Source: an uncultured Oscillospiraceae bacterium (GTDB lineage Bacteria; Bacillota; Clostridia; Oscillospirales; Oscillospiraceae). Taken from it: a DNA stretch of 64,000 bases. The stretch lies in assembly GCA_944386985.1 (NCBI GenBank), contig CALXDD010000003.1, positions 1 through 64,000 of the forward strand, read 5' to 3'. Below the pieces are notes generated by a model. That model saw only the letters and a list, made by a program, of their open reading frames with translations. It did no database searches and had not been told where the DNA came from. Position numbers and translations under genes: made by a program. Below, piece by piece: positions 40,819 through 49,372 of the stretch (positions within the stretch are counted from its first letter, which is position 1; each line of letters begins with the position of its first letter).

Positions 40819-40870
40819 GGTACCTTGTAATTTGCCGGGGAAGGGAGTATCCTGTAAATCATAAGGTGCC
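40819..40870 (+). promoter_or_regulatory. Promoter and flanking inverted repeat ahead of the MarR gene
   Basis: TTGCCG (40832-40837), 17 nt, TAAATC (40855-40860). GGTACCTT (40819-40826) and AAGGTGCC (40863-40870) form a 7-of-8 inverted repeat bracketing the promoter, a possible MarR binding arrangement. Confidence 0.4.
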
Positions 40871-40894
40871 AAACGATAGGAAGGAGGACGAGGC

Positions 40895-41326
40895 GTGAAG
40901 AAGGAAGAAAATGTGACGCTGCTGCGGTTGGTGCACCAGTGTGCCCACCGTCTCAGCGCCTCGGAGAAATACCGGGGGCAGGGGCGGCTGTTAAATCTGC
41001 TGCGGGAGCGGGGGACCCTGACCCAGCGGGAGCTTATCGAACTGACAGGCCGACGCTCCGCCACCCTCAGCGAACAGTTGGAGAAAATGGAAAAATCGGG
41101 CTACCTCACCCGGCAGAAGAACCAACAGGACCGGCGGAACGTGGACGTGACGCTGACGGACCTGGGCCGTGAGGCAGCTTTGGAGGCCCGGGCGGACCGG
41201 GAGCGGCGGGCCGAGGTATTTGACGGCCTCACGCCCCGGGAACGGGAGGAGCTGACGGCGCTTTTGGAGAAACTCCTGGCCCTCTGCGAGGCACGGGAGG
41301 CCGGAGGAGGGGAGGGGCGGCCATGA
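40895..41326 (+). CDS. MarR-family transcriptional regulator
   Basis: A 143-residue winged-helix protein. The recognition region is GTLTQRELIELTGRRSATLS, with the wing SGYLTRQKNQQDRRNVDVTL carrying the family's D-x-R-R motif. GTG start behind AAGGAGG. The stop overlaps the first ABC gene by 4 nt, so it is almost certainly the local repressor of the exporter. Confidence 0.88.
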   Translation: MKKEENVTLLRLVHQCAHRLSASEKYRGQGRLLNLLRERGTLTQRELIELTGRRSATLSEQLEKMEKSGYLTRQKNQQDRRNVDVTLTDLGREAALEARADRERRAEVFDGLTPREREELTALLEKLLALCEAREAGGGEGRP

Positions 41327-43032
41327 AACTGATCTTCGGCTATATCCGGCGGCATCTCTCCCTGTTCCTCACCGCAATCTTCTTTCTCACCATCGAGGCG
41401 GCGGCGGATCTCCTCCAGCCGGCTATGATGGAGCGGGTAGTGGACGACGGTGTGAAGGCCGCCGATGTGGGTCAGATCCTCCGTTATGGGGCGGTGATGG
41501 TGGCCATTGCGGCGGTAGGGGCGATGGGGGCTGTTCTCCGCAACATCTACGCCAGCCGCACCTCCCAGACCATCAGCCGGGAGATCCGGTCGGACCTGTA
41601 CCGGAAGGTGCAGTCCCTGTCTCTGGAGAACATCGACCATCTCCAGCCCGCCTCCATCATTACCCGCATCACCAACGACGTGACCCAGGTACAGGAATTT
41701 GTCAACGGCTGCATGCGCATCATGGCCAAGACTCCCATCACCTGCATCGGGGCCATGGTGCTCCTGGCCCTCCAGACCCCCTGGCAGATCCCGGTGATGG
41801 CGGCTGTCCTTCTCATCGCCGGCGGCTTCATCTTTGCCAATGTCCGCCTGGGCTATCCCCGGTTCGGTGTGATGCAGCAGCGGCTGGATCAGCTCAACAA
41901 GGTGAGCCGGGAGTTTCTCTCCTCGGTGCGGGTGGTGAAGGCCTTCCGGGCGGAGGAGGGGGAGGAGCGGAAGTTTTCCGACGCCTCCCAGGGGCTGGCA
42001 GGGGCCACCACCTCCGCCATGGAGGTGATGGCGGTGTTCGCGCCGCTCATCAACCTGACGGTGAATTTAGGCATCGTGCTGCTGCTGTGGCTGTCCCGGA
42101 GCGGCAGTACAGAGATCGGCCATCTCATGGCGTCGGTGAACTACATGACCCAGATCCTCTTCTCTTTGGGCATGGTGTCCAATATTCTCAATAACGCCGC
42201 CCGGGCTGCCGCCTCCGCCCGCCGCATCGGCGAGATCTTGGAGGAGGTCCCCGCCCAGAAGGCGGGGGAGGAGCGCCCCGCCGCCTCCTGGCGGGGAGAG
42301 GTGGTCTTCTCCGATGTGTCCTTCACCTACGGCGGCGCGGGGAAGGACGCCCTGCACCATGTGAGCTTCCGGGCGGCGCCCGGGGAGACCATCGGCATCA
42401 TCGGTCCCACCGGCTCGGGAAAAAGCACCCTGGTGAACCTGGTACCACGGTTTTACGACGCCACCGGCGGCACGGTGGCGGTGGACGGGGTGGATGTGAC
42501 CAGGGCGGACGCCAAGGCTCTCAGGTCCGCGGTGGCAGTGGTGCCCCAAAAGGCCCTGCTGTTTTCCGGTACCATTCTGGAAAACCTCCGGTGGGGACGG
42601 GAAAATGCCTCCCGGGAGGAGGTGGAGGCCGCGGCCAAAATGGCCTGCGCCCACGACTTTGTCACCGCCGCCCCCCAGGGCTACGACACGGTGCTGGGCC
42701 AGGGGGGCGTCAACCTCTCCGGAGGACAGAAGCAGCGCCTGGCCCTGGCCAGAGCGCTGGTCCGCCGTCCCCGGGTGCTGATTCTGGACGACTGCACCAG
42801 CGCCCTGGATGCAGAGACCGAGGCAAAGGTGCTGGAGAGCCTGCGGCAGATGCGGGGGGTGACGGTGCTGCTCATCAGCCAGCGCATCGCCGCCGTGCGG
42901 CGGGCGGACCGGATATTATGCCTGGAGGATGGGGAGGTTCGGGGCTTTGGCACCCACCAGGAATTGATGGCCTCCTGTTCCGCTTACCAGGCCATCTATG
43001 CGTCTCAGATTGGAGGTGACAGCAATGGCTGA
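41323..43032 (+). CDS. ABC exporter half-transporter with degenerate catalytic site
   Basis: A 569-residue fused TM/ATPase protein: six membrane helices (about 1-310), then an NBD with Walker A GPTGSGKST and intact signature LSGGQKQR. Walker B reads LILDDCTSALD, so Asp replaces the catalytic Glu; H-loop position is Q (LISQRIAAV) instead of His. This is the pattern of the degenerate-site subunit in heterodimeric exporters such as BmrC/TM287. It overlaps its partner gene by 8 nt and follows marR, suggesting drug or peptide efflux. Confidence 0.9.
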   Translation: MKLIFGYIRRHLSLFLTAIFFLTIEAAADLLQPAMMERVVDDGVKAADVGQILRYGAVMVAIAAVGAMGAVLRNIYASRTSQTISREIRSDLYRKVQSLSLENIDHLQPASIITRITNDVTQVQEFVNGCMRIMAKTPITCIGAMVLLALQTPWQIPVMAAVLLIAGGFIFANVRLGYPRFGVMQQRLDQLNKVSREFLSSVRVVKAFRAEEGEERKFSDASQGLAGATTSAMEVMAVFAPLINLTVNLGIVLLLWLSRSGSTEIGHLMASVNYMTQILFSLGMVSNILNNAARAAASARRIGEILEEVPAQKAGEERPAASWRGEVVFSDVSFTYGGAGKDALHHVSFRAAPGETIGIIGPTGSGKSTLVNLVPRFYDATGGTVAVDGVDVTRADAKALRSAVAVVPQKALLFSGTILENLRWGRENASREEVEAAAKMACAHDFVTAAPQGYDTVLGQGGVNLSGGQKQRLALARALVRRPRVLILDDCTSALDAETEAKVLESLRQMRGVTVLLISQRIAAVRRADRILCLEDGEVRGFGTHQELMASCSAYQAIYASQIGGDSNG

Positions 43033-44836
43033 CAAAGGCTTTACTCCCCCGCCGGCGAGAATGGGCGGTCCGGCCCGGGGCCTTGCCCGGGGCAGGCCCG
43101 TGGAGAAGCCGAAGGACCTGCGGGGTACCCTGCTGCGGCTGTGGCGGCTGACAAGGGGCAGCCGGAAAGGTCTTGGCTGGGTGCTGCTGTTTTCCGCGCT
43201 GTCCTCGGCGGCCTCCATTCTCTCCCCGCTGGTGATCGGCACCGCAGTGACGGCTGTGGATGAGAAAAGCCCTGTGGGGGCCATCCTCCTGCTGCTTTTG
43301 GGGCTTTACGGAATGGACTGGCTGGTCCGCTTTCTCCAGCAGTTCCTCATGGCTCATGTGGGCCAGCGGATCATCCACCATATCCGCACCGCTCTTTTCA
43401 GCGTGATGAAGACCCTGCCCCTGGCCTTTTTCGACCGGCACCAGCACGGGGAGCTGATGAGCCGTCTCACCAACGACGTGGACAATATCAGCACCACGAT
43501 CTCCAACTCTCTCACCCAGCTTTTGACCTACTGCTTCACCATTCTGGGGATTTTCGTCATTATGCTCACCCGCAGCCGCATTCTGACGGCGGTGTCCCTG
43601 GTGGGTGTGGTGCTTATCTTCTTCTTTACCCGTTTCATTACCCGGCATACCCGCAAGCTCTTCCTTCAGCAGCAGAAGATTTTGGGGGAGCTCAACGGGC
43701 AGGTGGAGGAGACCGTCTCCGGCGTAGGAGTGGTGAAGGCATTCTGCCGGGAGGAGCAGGTCATTGATGAATTTGAAGAGAAGAACGCGGAATTGTGCCG
43801 GGTGTCCACCCGGGCCCTGATCTGGTCGGGCTACCTGATGCCCATCACCAACGTGATCAACAACCTCAGCTATGTGGCGATCTCCGTGGTCAGCGGCCTT
43901 CTGGCGGTGGGCGGCAATCTCTCTATCGGCATGATTTCCAGTTTTCTGCTCTACACCCGCCAGTTCTCCCGGCCCTTCGTGGAGATCGCCAATATCTACA
44001 ACAACTTCCAGACAGCGGTGGCGGGGGCCGAGCGGATCTTCGATATCCTCGGCCAGCAGCCGGAGCCCCCGAACCGGCCGGACGCTCTGCCTCTGACGGC
44101 CCCCAGGGGGGACATTGAGCTAAGGCATGTGACCTTTGGCTACACACCGGGAGTGCCTATCCTGAAGGACGTGTCCCTCCGCATCCCTGCGGGTACCAAG
44201 ATGGCCATTGTAGGTCCCACCGGAGCGGGGAAGACCACCCTCATCAACCTTTTGACCCGCTTTTACGATGTGGATGATGGCAGTATTCTCCTGGACGGCC
44301 ACGATCTCCGGGACTATCGGATGGAGGATCTGCGCCGGACCTTCGGCGTGGTGCTCCAGGACACGGCCCTCTTTGCCCAGACCGTGGCGGAGAACATCGC
44401 CTACGGCCGGGAGGGGGTATCCCGGGAGGAAATCGAGGCCGCCGCCCGGGTGGCGGGGGCGGACGGCTTTATCCGCCGTCTGGCCCAGGGCTATGACACG
44501 GTGCTGACCCAGGGCGGGGCGGAGCTGAGCCAGGGGGAGCGGCAGCTGCTGACCATTGCCCGGGCGGTGCTGGCAAAGCCCCCCATTCTGATTTTGGATG
44601 AGGCCACCAGCTCGGTGGACACAGTGACGGAGCAGAAGATCCGGCGGGCCATGGTGTCCCTCACCGCCGGGCGTACCTCCTTCCTCATCGCTCACCGCCT
44701 TTCCACCATCCGGGACTCCGACCAGATTGCCCTCATTGAGGATGGCCGGGTGGCGGAGCTGGGAAGCCATCAGGACCTGATGGCTCTGAACGGCAAGTAC
44801 GCCATGCTCTACCGTACCCAGATGGGAATTTCCTGA
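43025..44836 (+). CDS. ABC exporter half-transporter, catalytic partner
   Basis: A 603-residue fused TM/ATPase protein with a Pro/Arg-rich N-terminal extension (about 1-40), six membrane helices and an NBD with Walker A GPTGAGKTT, canonical Walker B LILDEATSSVD and H-loop LIAHRLSTI. The signature is degenerate (LSQGERQ). Together the two proteins make one consensus ATP site (this Walker A/B with the partner's LSGGQ) and one degenerate site, as in heterodimeric multidrug exporters. The ATG at 43025 follows GGAGGT by 7 nt. A terminator ends the operon. Confidence 0.9.
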   Translation: MADKGFTPPPARMGGPARGLARGRPVEKPKDLRGTLLRLWRLTRGSRKGLGWVLLFSALSSAASILSPLVIGTAVTAVDEKSPVGAILLLLLGLYGMDWLVRFLQQFLMAHVGQRIIHHIRTALFSVMKTLPLAFFDRHQHGELMSRLTNDVDNISTTISNSLTQLLTYCFTILGIFVIMLTRSRILTAVSLVGVVLIFFFTRFITRHTRKLFLQQQKILGELNGQVEETVSGVGVVKAFCREEQVIDEFEEKNAELCRVSTRALIWSGYLMPITNVINNLSYVAISVVSGLLAVGGNLSIGMISSFLLYTRQFSRPFVEIANIYNNFQTAVAGAERIFDILGQQPEPPNRPDALPLTAPRGDIELRHVTFGYTPGVPILKDVSLRIPAGTKMAIVGPTGAGKTTLINLLTRFYDVDDGSILLDGHDLRDYRMEDLRRTFGVVLQDTALFAQTVAENIAYGREGVSREEIEAAARVAGADGFIRRLAQGYDTVLTQGGAELSQGERQLLTIARAVLAKPPILILDEATSSVDTVTEQKIRRAMVSLTAGRTSFLIAHRLSTIRDSDQIALIEDGRVAELGSHQDLMALNGKYAMLYRTQMGIS

Positions 44837-44841
44837 ACAGC

Positions 44842-44877
44842 AAAAAGAGACACGCGGATTTTCGCGTGTCTCTTTTG
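44842..44877. terminator. Bidirectional terminator
   Basis: AAAAGAGACACGCG and its complement with a 6-nt loop and A/T-runs, between the ABC operon and the convergent exonuclease gene. Confidence 0.92.
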
Positions 44878-44903
44878 GTAAAAATTTGTCGCAAGGCCGA
44901 ACC

Positions 44904-45536
44904 TCATCGCTTCAATGGGCCCGCTGCCCGAATCTTCTGCAGGTCGTATAGCCGTACAAAGGGTTCCAGGGAGGCTCCGGTGCGGAGACAGCGGAGCAGG
45001 ATCTCTCCGCAGGCCAGACTGTCACTGCCGGCTTCGTGATGGCGGAGCTCCAGCCCAAGATAATCACAGAGGGTGTTGAGCCGATGGTTAGGAAGGCGGG
45101 GCAGCAGGCGGCGGCTCATCTGGCAGGTGCATGCGTAGGCCACCATGGGCTGCCAGAAGATGCCGTAGTCCTGCAGGCATTTGGCCAGCACCGACAGGTC
45201 GAAGGGAGCATTGTGGGCAACCAGCAGGCCGCTGGTGAAAAGGGGCTCCAGCTCCTGCCACAGCTGAGGAAAGGCAGGCTTGTTCCGGACACTCTCCGGG
45301 GTAATGCCCGTCAACTCTATGTTGAAGCGGTCGAAATGGGTCTCCGGATCGACCAGAGTGGAGAATTGTTCTGTAATGGTTCCGTTCTCCACCACCGCCA
45401 CGCCAATGGCACTGATGCGGTCGTTTCGAAAATTGGGAGTCTCCACGTCAAAGGCGATGTACCTGCCTTTCGTGACGAGAGATTCTCCGGCCTCATTTCT
45501 CAGGACATCACCTGACTGCTCATAAACCACGGGCAT
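44904..45536 (-). CDS. DnaQ-like 3'-5' exonuclease (DEDDh)
   Basis: A 210-residue exonuclease of the DNA polymerase III epsilon type. ExoI motif AFDVET gives D30 and E32, ExoII is LVAHNAPFDLSV, and ExoIII is HHEAGSDSLAC with the His and Asp of DEDDh enzymes. No polymerase or helicase domain is attached. It could act in proofreading, repair or RNA trimming. Monocistronic, with its stop next to a shared terminator. Confidence 0.88.
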   Translation of the reverse strand: MPVVYEQSGDVLRNEAGESLVTKGRYIAFDVETPNFRNDRISAIGVAVVENGTITEQFSTLVDPETHFDRFNIELTGITPESVRNKPAFPQLWQELEPLFTSGLLVAHNAPFDLSVLAKCLQDYGIFWQPMVAYACTCQMSRRLLPRLPNHRLNTLCDYLGLELRHHEAGSDSLACGEILLRCLRTGASLEPFVRLYDLQKIRAAGPLKR

Positions 45537-45743
45537 AGGTCCCCCCTCTTTCTCTACATGGATTTTTCAGTCATAGCGGGTGCTCCGCCGGATAGGGGAG
45601 AAGGGGGAGTGCCGCCGGTTTTCCTGCTTTGAGTATACTGTGTGGACCGGGATTCTTCAACAGGGAGTTTCTTCGAAGAGGACAAAGTGGCCTGATAACG
45701 GGGGATGTTGAGGATATTTTCTTGGCGAACAGAGAAAATAGGC

Positions 45744-45772
45744 TTGCATTCCGCCAAAAAAGGTCGTAAAAT
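45744..45772 (+). promoter_or_regulatory. Promoter of the TetR/oxidoreductase operon
   Basis: TTGCAT (45744-45749), 17 nt, TAAAAT (45767-45772). Confidence 0.6.
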
Positions 45773-45779
45773 TTGATTA

Positions 45780-45795
45780 AATAACAGGTGTTATT
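45780..45795. promoter_or_regulatory. Candidate TetR operator
   Basis: AATAACA-GG-TGTTATT, a perfect 7-2-7 palindrome 7 nt after the -10 box and 12 nt before the TetR start codon, placed to repress its own operon. Confidence 0.6.
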
Positions 45796-45807
45796 AATGG
45801 AGGAGCT

Positions 45808-46395
45808 ATGGCGCCGAAAAAGCGGATTAACAGAGAGGATATTCTGGCTGGAGCAGTCCGAGTCATCCAGAAGGGGGGACCTTCGGCCCTGTCGGTGCGG
45901 AATCTGGCGGGGGAGTTGGGGTGCTCCACGCAGCCCCTCTACTCGGCGTTTCAAAATTTTGAGGAGCTCCGGGAGAAGCTGCTGGTCCACATACGGGAGA
46001 CGTATCTGGCGGTGCGGTGCAGCAGCTACAAGGAGTTTGGCCGGGCGTTTCTCCGCTTTGCCGGGGAGGAGCCGGCTCTGTTTCAGTTTCTCTATCTCCG
46101 GCGGCGGGAGCCGGAGGAGCGGCTGCTGGAGGATGTGAACGGCGATGTAACGGTGGAGCTTCTCTCTCGGAATCTGGAGATGACGCGGGAGGAGGCCTGG
46201 GACATGCACCGGCGGATGCAGTACTACTGCTATGGCCTGGGGGTGATGATTGCCACCGGCTACCGGACCATGGAGCAGGAGGAGATTGACCGGGAGCTGA
46301 CGGAGTTCTACTCCATTTTGCTGCGGCACTACAAAAAAATCACCAGCGGGGAGGGGCTCCGGTACTGGCTGGACCGCTCCAGAAATCTGATATAG
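45808..46395 (+). CDS. TetR/AcrR-family regulator
   Basis: A 195-residue protein. The HTH is INREDILAGAVRVIQKGGPS, ALSVRNLAGELGCSTQPLYS, FQNFEELREKL, in the TetR arrangement with the WHG-like C-terminal domain of similar small regulators. Strong GGAGGAG site. It is followed after 15 nt by a FAD oxidoreductase and an Fe-S reductase, which it probably represses through the palindrome at 45780-45795. Confidence 0.82.
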   Translation: MAPKKRINREDILAGAVRVIQKGGPSALSVRNLAGELGCSTQPLYSAFQNFEELREKLLVHIRETYLAVRCSSYKEFGRAFLRFAGEEPALFQFLYLRRREPEERLLEDVNGDVTVELLSRNLEMTREEAWDMHRRMQYYCYGLGVMIATGYRTMEQEEIDRELTEFYSILLRHYKKITSGEGLRYWLDRSRNLI

Positions 46396-46410
46396 GAAAG
46401 GAAGGCAGTT

Positions 46411-47961
46411 ATGGAACAACACACCGCAAAAGCCTATGATGTGGTGGTGATCGGCGCCGGAAACGGCGGCCTCACCGCCGCCATCCGGGTGCTGCAGGGA
46501 GGCTACTCCTGCCTGCTGCTGGAGAAGCACAATCTGCCGGGAGGCTTTGCTACCAGCTTCAAGCGGGGCCGGTTTGAGTTTGAGGCCAGCCTCCACGAAC
46601 TCAACGACTTCGGCTCCCCGGAGGAACCCGGCGACATCCGCACCCTTTTCCGGGAACTGGGGGTGGAGGACAAGATCGACTGGGTCCGCATCCCCGAGGC
46701 ATACCATCTTATCACCACCGACAAGCAGTATGACTGCGAGATGCCCTTCGGCGTGGAGGCATTCATCAGCAAGATGGAGCAGTACGTTCCCGGCTCCCGG
46801 AAGTCCATGACCGATTTCTTCGCCCTCTGCAACGAGGTCCGGGATGCCCAGACCTACTCCAGCTCCGTCAACGGCAACACGGATTCGTCCTATATGAAGG
46901 CCCATTTTCCCAATTTCATCAAGGCAGGCAGCTATTCGGTAAATGAGGTGCTGGACTCCCTGAAAATGCCCAAGCGGGCCAGGGATATCCTCAACGCCTA
47001 TTGGTGCTATCTGGGGGTGGACTGCGACCGCATGAGCTTCCTCCACTACGGCTCCATGGTGATCCGGTATATCACCCGGGACGCTTGGATGCCCAAGATG
47101 CGCTCCCACGAGATCAGCCTGGCTATGGACGCCCGTATCCGGGAACTGGGGGGCGACATCTGGTACCACTCCCCCGCAGAGAAGATTCTCACCGACGACA
47201 GCGGCGCTATTACCGGCGTCCGTCTCGCCGACGGCACTGTGATTCCCACCCGCCACGTCATTGCCAACTGCTCACCCCATCTGGTGTTCGGGCAGATGCT
47301 GGAGGAGAAGTCGGTAACGGAGCAGATGGTCCGGGCCACCAATGCCCGTACCTTCGCGGGACGGGGATTCAGCATGTTCCTGGGCCTCAACAAGTCGGCG
47401 GAGCAGCTGGGGATCAAAAGCCACAACTACTTTATCTATGACACCGCTGACACGGTAAAGCAGTACGACCTGATGCGGAAGGTCTCCACCAACCATGTTC
47501 AGGCCACCGTCTGTCTCAACAACGCCTATCCCGCCTGCTCCCCGGAGGGGACCTGCATGATGTATTTCACCACCATGTTCATGTCCGACGACTGGGGGAA
47601 CGTCACTGAGACGGACTACTTCAAGGCCAAGGACCGTCTGGCCGACGACATGATCCGGGTCTTTGAGCGGGAGACCGGCTGTCAGATCCGGGACGCCATC
47701 GAGGAGATCGCCGTGGCCTCGCCCACCACCTATGCCAGGTACTGCGGCCATCCCCAGGGTGTGATCTATGGCTACGAGACAGCGGACTGGGACAGCCTGA
47801 TGCCCCGGATGATGATGATGGCGGAGGACGCCAAGCTCTTCCCGGGCCTCCGGTTCGCGGGGGGCTACGCCATGCGCTCCAGCGGTTATTCCAGCGCCTA
47901 TGTCTCCGGCGACCTGTCCGGCCGCCAGACCGTGGGCGATCTCAAGAGGGAGGTGCGGTAA
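46411..47961 (+). CDS. FAD-dependent phytoene-desaturase-like oxidoreductase
   Basis: A 516-residue flavoprotein. DVVVIGAGNGGLTAAIRVLQ (about 10-29) is the dinucleotide-binding GxGxxG fold, LLLEKHNLPGGFATSF is the CrtI/retinol-saturase-type second motif, and a C-terminal FAD motif lies in PGLRFAGGYAMRSSGYSSAY. It resembles the CrtI/all-trans-retinol 13,14-reductase group, but no carotenoid genes are present, so the substrate is unknown. It is co-transcribed with a ferredoxin-type reductase (start 1 nt after the stop) that could feed it electrons. Confidence 0.8.
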   Translation: MEQHTAKAYDVVVIGAGNGGLTAAIRVLQGGYSCLLLEKHNLPGGFATSFKRGRFEFEASLHELNDFGSPEEPGDIRTLFRELGVEDKIDWVRIPEAYHLITTDKQYDCEMPFGVEAFISKMEQYVPGSRKSMTDFFALCNEVRDAQTYSSSVNGNTDSSYMKAHFPNFIKAGSYSVNEVLDSLKMPKRARDILNAYWCYLGVDCDRMSFLHYGSMVIRYITRDAWMPKMRSHEISLAMDARIRELGGDIWYHSPAEKILTDDSGAITGVRLADGTVIPTRHVIANCSPHLVFGQMLEEKSVTEQMVRATNARTFAGRGFSMFLGLNKSAEQLGIKSHNYFIYDTADTVKQYDLMRKVSTNHVQATVCLNNAYPACSPEGTCMMYFTTMFMSDDWGNVTETDYFKAKDRLADDMIRVFERETGCQIRDAIEEIAVASPTTYARYCGHPQGVIYGYETADWDSLMPRMMMMAEDAKLFPGLRFAGGYAMRSSGYSSAYVSGDLSGRQTVGDLKREVR

Positions 47962-47962
47962 C

Positions 47963-49126
47963 ATGAACTTCAAACGACAGATTTTCGGCTTCATGGATAT
48001 GCTCCGCTTCACCAAGCTGGTGCCCAATCGCCGGGAGGCGCTGGCCAATGGTTCTGCCGCGCCGCTGCCTAAGGAGTACCGGGTCAACACCCTGGCCAAG
48101 GTCCTCCACCCCGGGGAGATGGCGGTGGAGGTCACAGGTGTGCGGCGTGTGACGGAGGGAATGACGGAGCTGACCTTCCGCCGTACCGACGCCGGTGCCT
48201 TCCCTTTCTTCCGGGCGGGGCAGTATGTGTCTCTCCGGGGCGAGGTGGGGAAAAGTCTGGTGAGCCGGCCCTATTCTATCGCCTCCAGTCCCCGGGAGGC
48301 CCTTCAGAACAAACTGGTGCTGGGGGTGGAGGACGCCGGATTTTTCTCCCGCCACTTGGGCCGGGAGGTCAAGGTGGGAGACCGCTTTGTCATGACCGAG
48401 CCCTCCGGGGAGTTCCACTATGAGACCCTCCGGGACAAAAAGCGCATTGTCTGCATTGCCGGCGGCGCTGGGATTACCCCCTTCCTTTCCATGGCCAAGA
48501 GCCGTCTGGAGGGGGATGAGGACTATGAGATGATCCTCTTCTACGGCGCCAGGGATGAGAAGCGCATCGCCTTTAAGGCGGAGCTGGATGAGATGGCGGC
48601 CAAGGGGATTCAGGTGGTCTACGTCCTCAGCGATGAGGAGCGGGCGGGCTACGAGCACGGCTTTGTGTCGGCCAAGCTGTTGGAGAAATATGTGGATATC
48701 CGGGACGTGACCTTCTTCCTATGCGGCCCCAAGGCCATGTATGACTTCATTCTCAAGGAGCTGGCTCCCTACAGTCTGCCGGTGAAGGCGGTGCGGAAGG
48801 ACGCCACCTATTGCGGCAGCCTCTCTCTGGAAAATCCCCGCACCTTCCGTCTCACCGCCCACATCCGGGACCAGGTGTACACCGTGGATGCCCGGGAGGA
48901 TGAGACGCTGCTCACCGCCCTGGAGCGGGCGGGCATCCCTGCCCCCAACAAATGCCGGGCAGGCGGCTGCGGCTACTGCCACAGCAAGTGGATAAGCGGC
49001 GAGTTCCGCATTGCCGAGGGCCGGGATGGCCGAAGAGAGGCAGACCGGAAGTTTGGCTGGATTCATCCCTGCGTCACCTATCCGATCAGCGATCTGGAGA
49101 TCGATATACCTCCGGCGGAGCTGTAA
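47963..49126 (+). CDS. Flavodoxin/ferredoxin reductase with C-terminal [2Fe-2S] domain
   Basis: A 387-residue electron-transfer protein. After an N-terminal extension of about 50 residues comes an FNR-type FAD domain (SRPYSIASSPRE, the R-x-Y-S motif), an NAD(P) domain (IAGGAGITPFLSMAK, FFLCGPKAMYDF), and a plant-type [2Fe-2S] domain (about 300-387) with CRAGGCGYC and a distal Cys in WIHPCVTYP. The layout matches phenol-hydroxylase or vanillate-demethylase reductase components. It probably supplies NAD(P)H electrons to the adjacent oxidoreductase. An AGGGAGGTG site sits inside the upstream gene. Confidence 0.87.
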   Translation: MNFKRQIFGFMDMLRFTKLVPNRREALANGSAAPLPKEYRVNTLAKVLHPGEMAVEVTGVRRVTEGMTELTFRRTDAGAFPFFRAGQYVSLRGEVGKSLVSRPYSIASSPREALQNKLVLGVEDAGFFSRHLGREVKVGDRFVMTEPSGEFHYETLRDKKRIVCIAGGAGITPFLSMAKSRLEGDEDYEMILFYGARDEKRIAFKAELDEMAAKGIQVVYVLSDEERAGYEHGFVSAKLLEKYVDIRDVTFFLCGPKAMYDFILKELAPYSLPVKAVRKDATYCGSLSLENPRTFRLTAHIRDQVYTVDAREDETLLTALERAGIPAPNKCRAGGCGYCHSKWISGEFRIAEGRDGRREADRKFGWIHPCVTYPISDLEIDIPPAEL

Positions 49127-49144
49127 AAAACGGAGACAGGACAA

Positions 49145-49186
49145 GAGAGCGCCCGGCCCTTTCAAAGGGTGGGCGCTCTCTTTTTC
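49145..49186 (+). terminator. Terminator of the oxidoreductase operon
   Basis: GAGAGCGCCC/GGGCGCTCTC with an inner CCCTTT/AAAGGG hairpin, followed by TTTTT. Confidence 0.9.
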
Positions 49187-49286
49187 CTTTCTGGGGATCG
49201 TATAGGGGGGCGGTCTCAATGGGGAAGGGCATTTTGACCGGAGAGGGGCAGTGGAGAGAAAAACCGCTGCCTTTTCTTGCCTCCCC

Positions 49287-49315
49287 TTGCCAAATAGGGG
49301 AATATCCTGTATAAT
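49287..49315 (+). promoter_or_regulatory. Promoter of the sodium symporter gene
   Basis: TTGCCA (49287-49292), 17 nt, perfect TATAAT (49310-49315), about 57 nt before the start codon. Confidence 0.88.
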
Positions 49316-49372
49316 CACCTCTGCAGCGCTTTAAAGCAACGCACGGCAAAAGTTTTATGAGGTGAGTTACTG

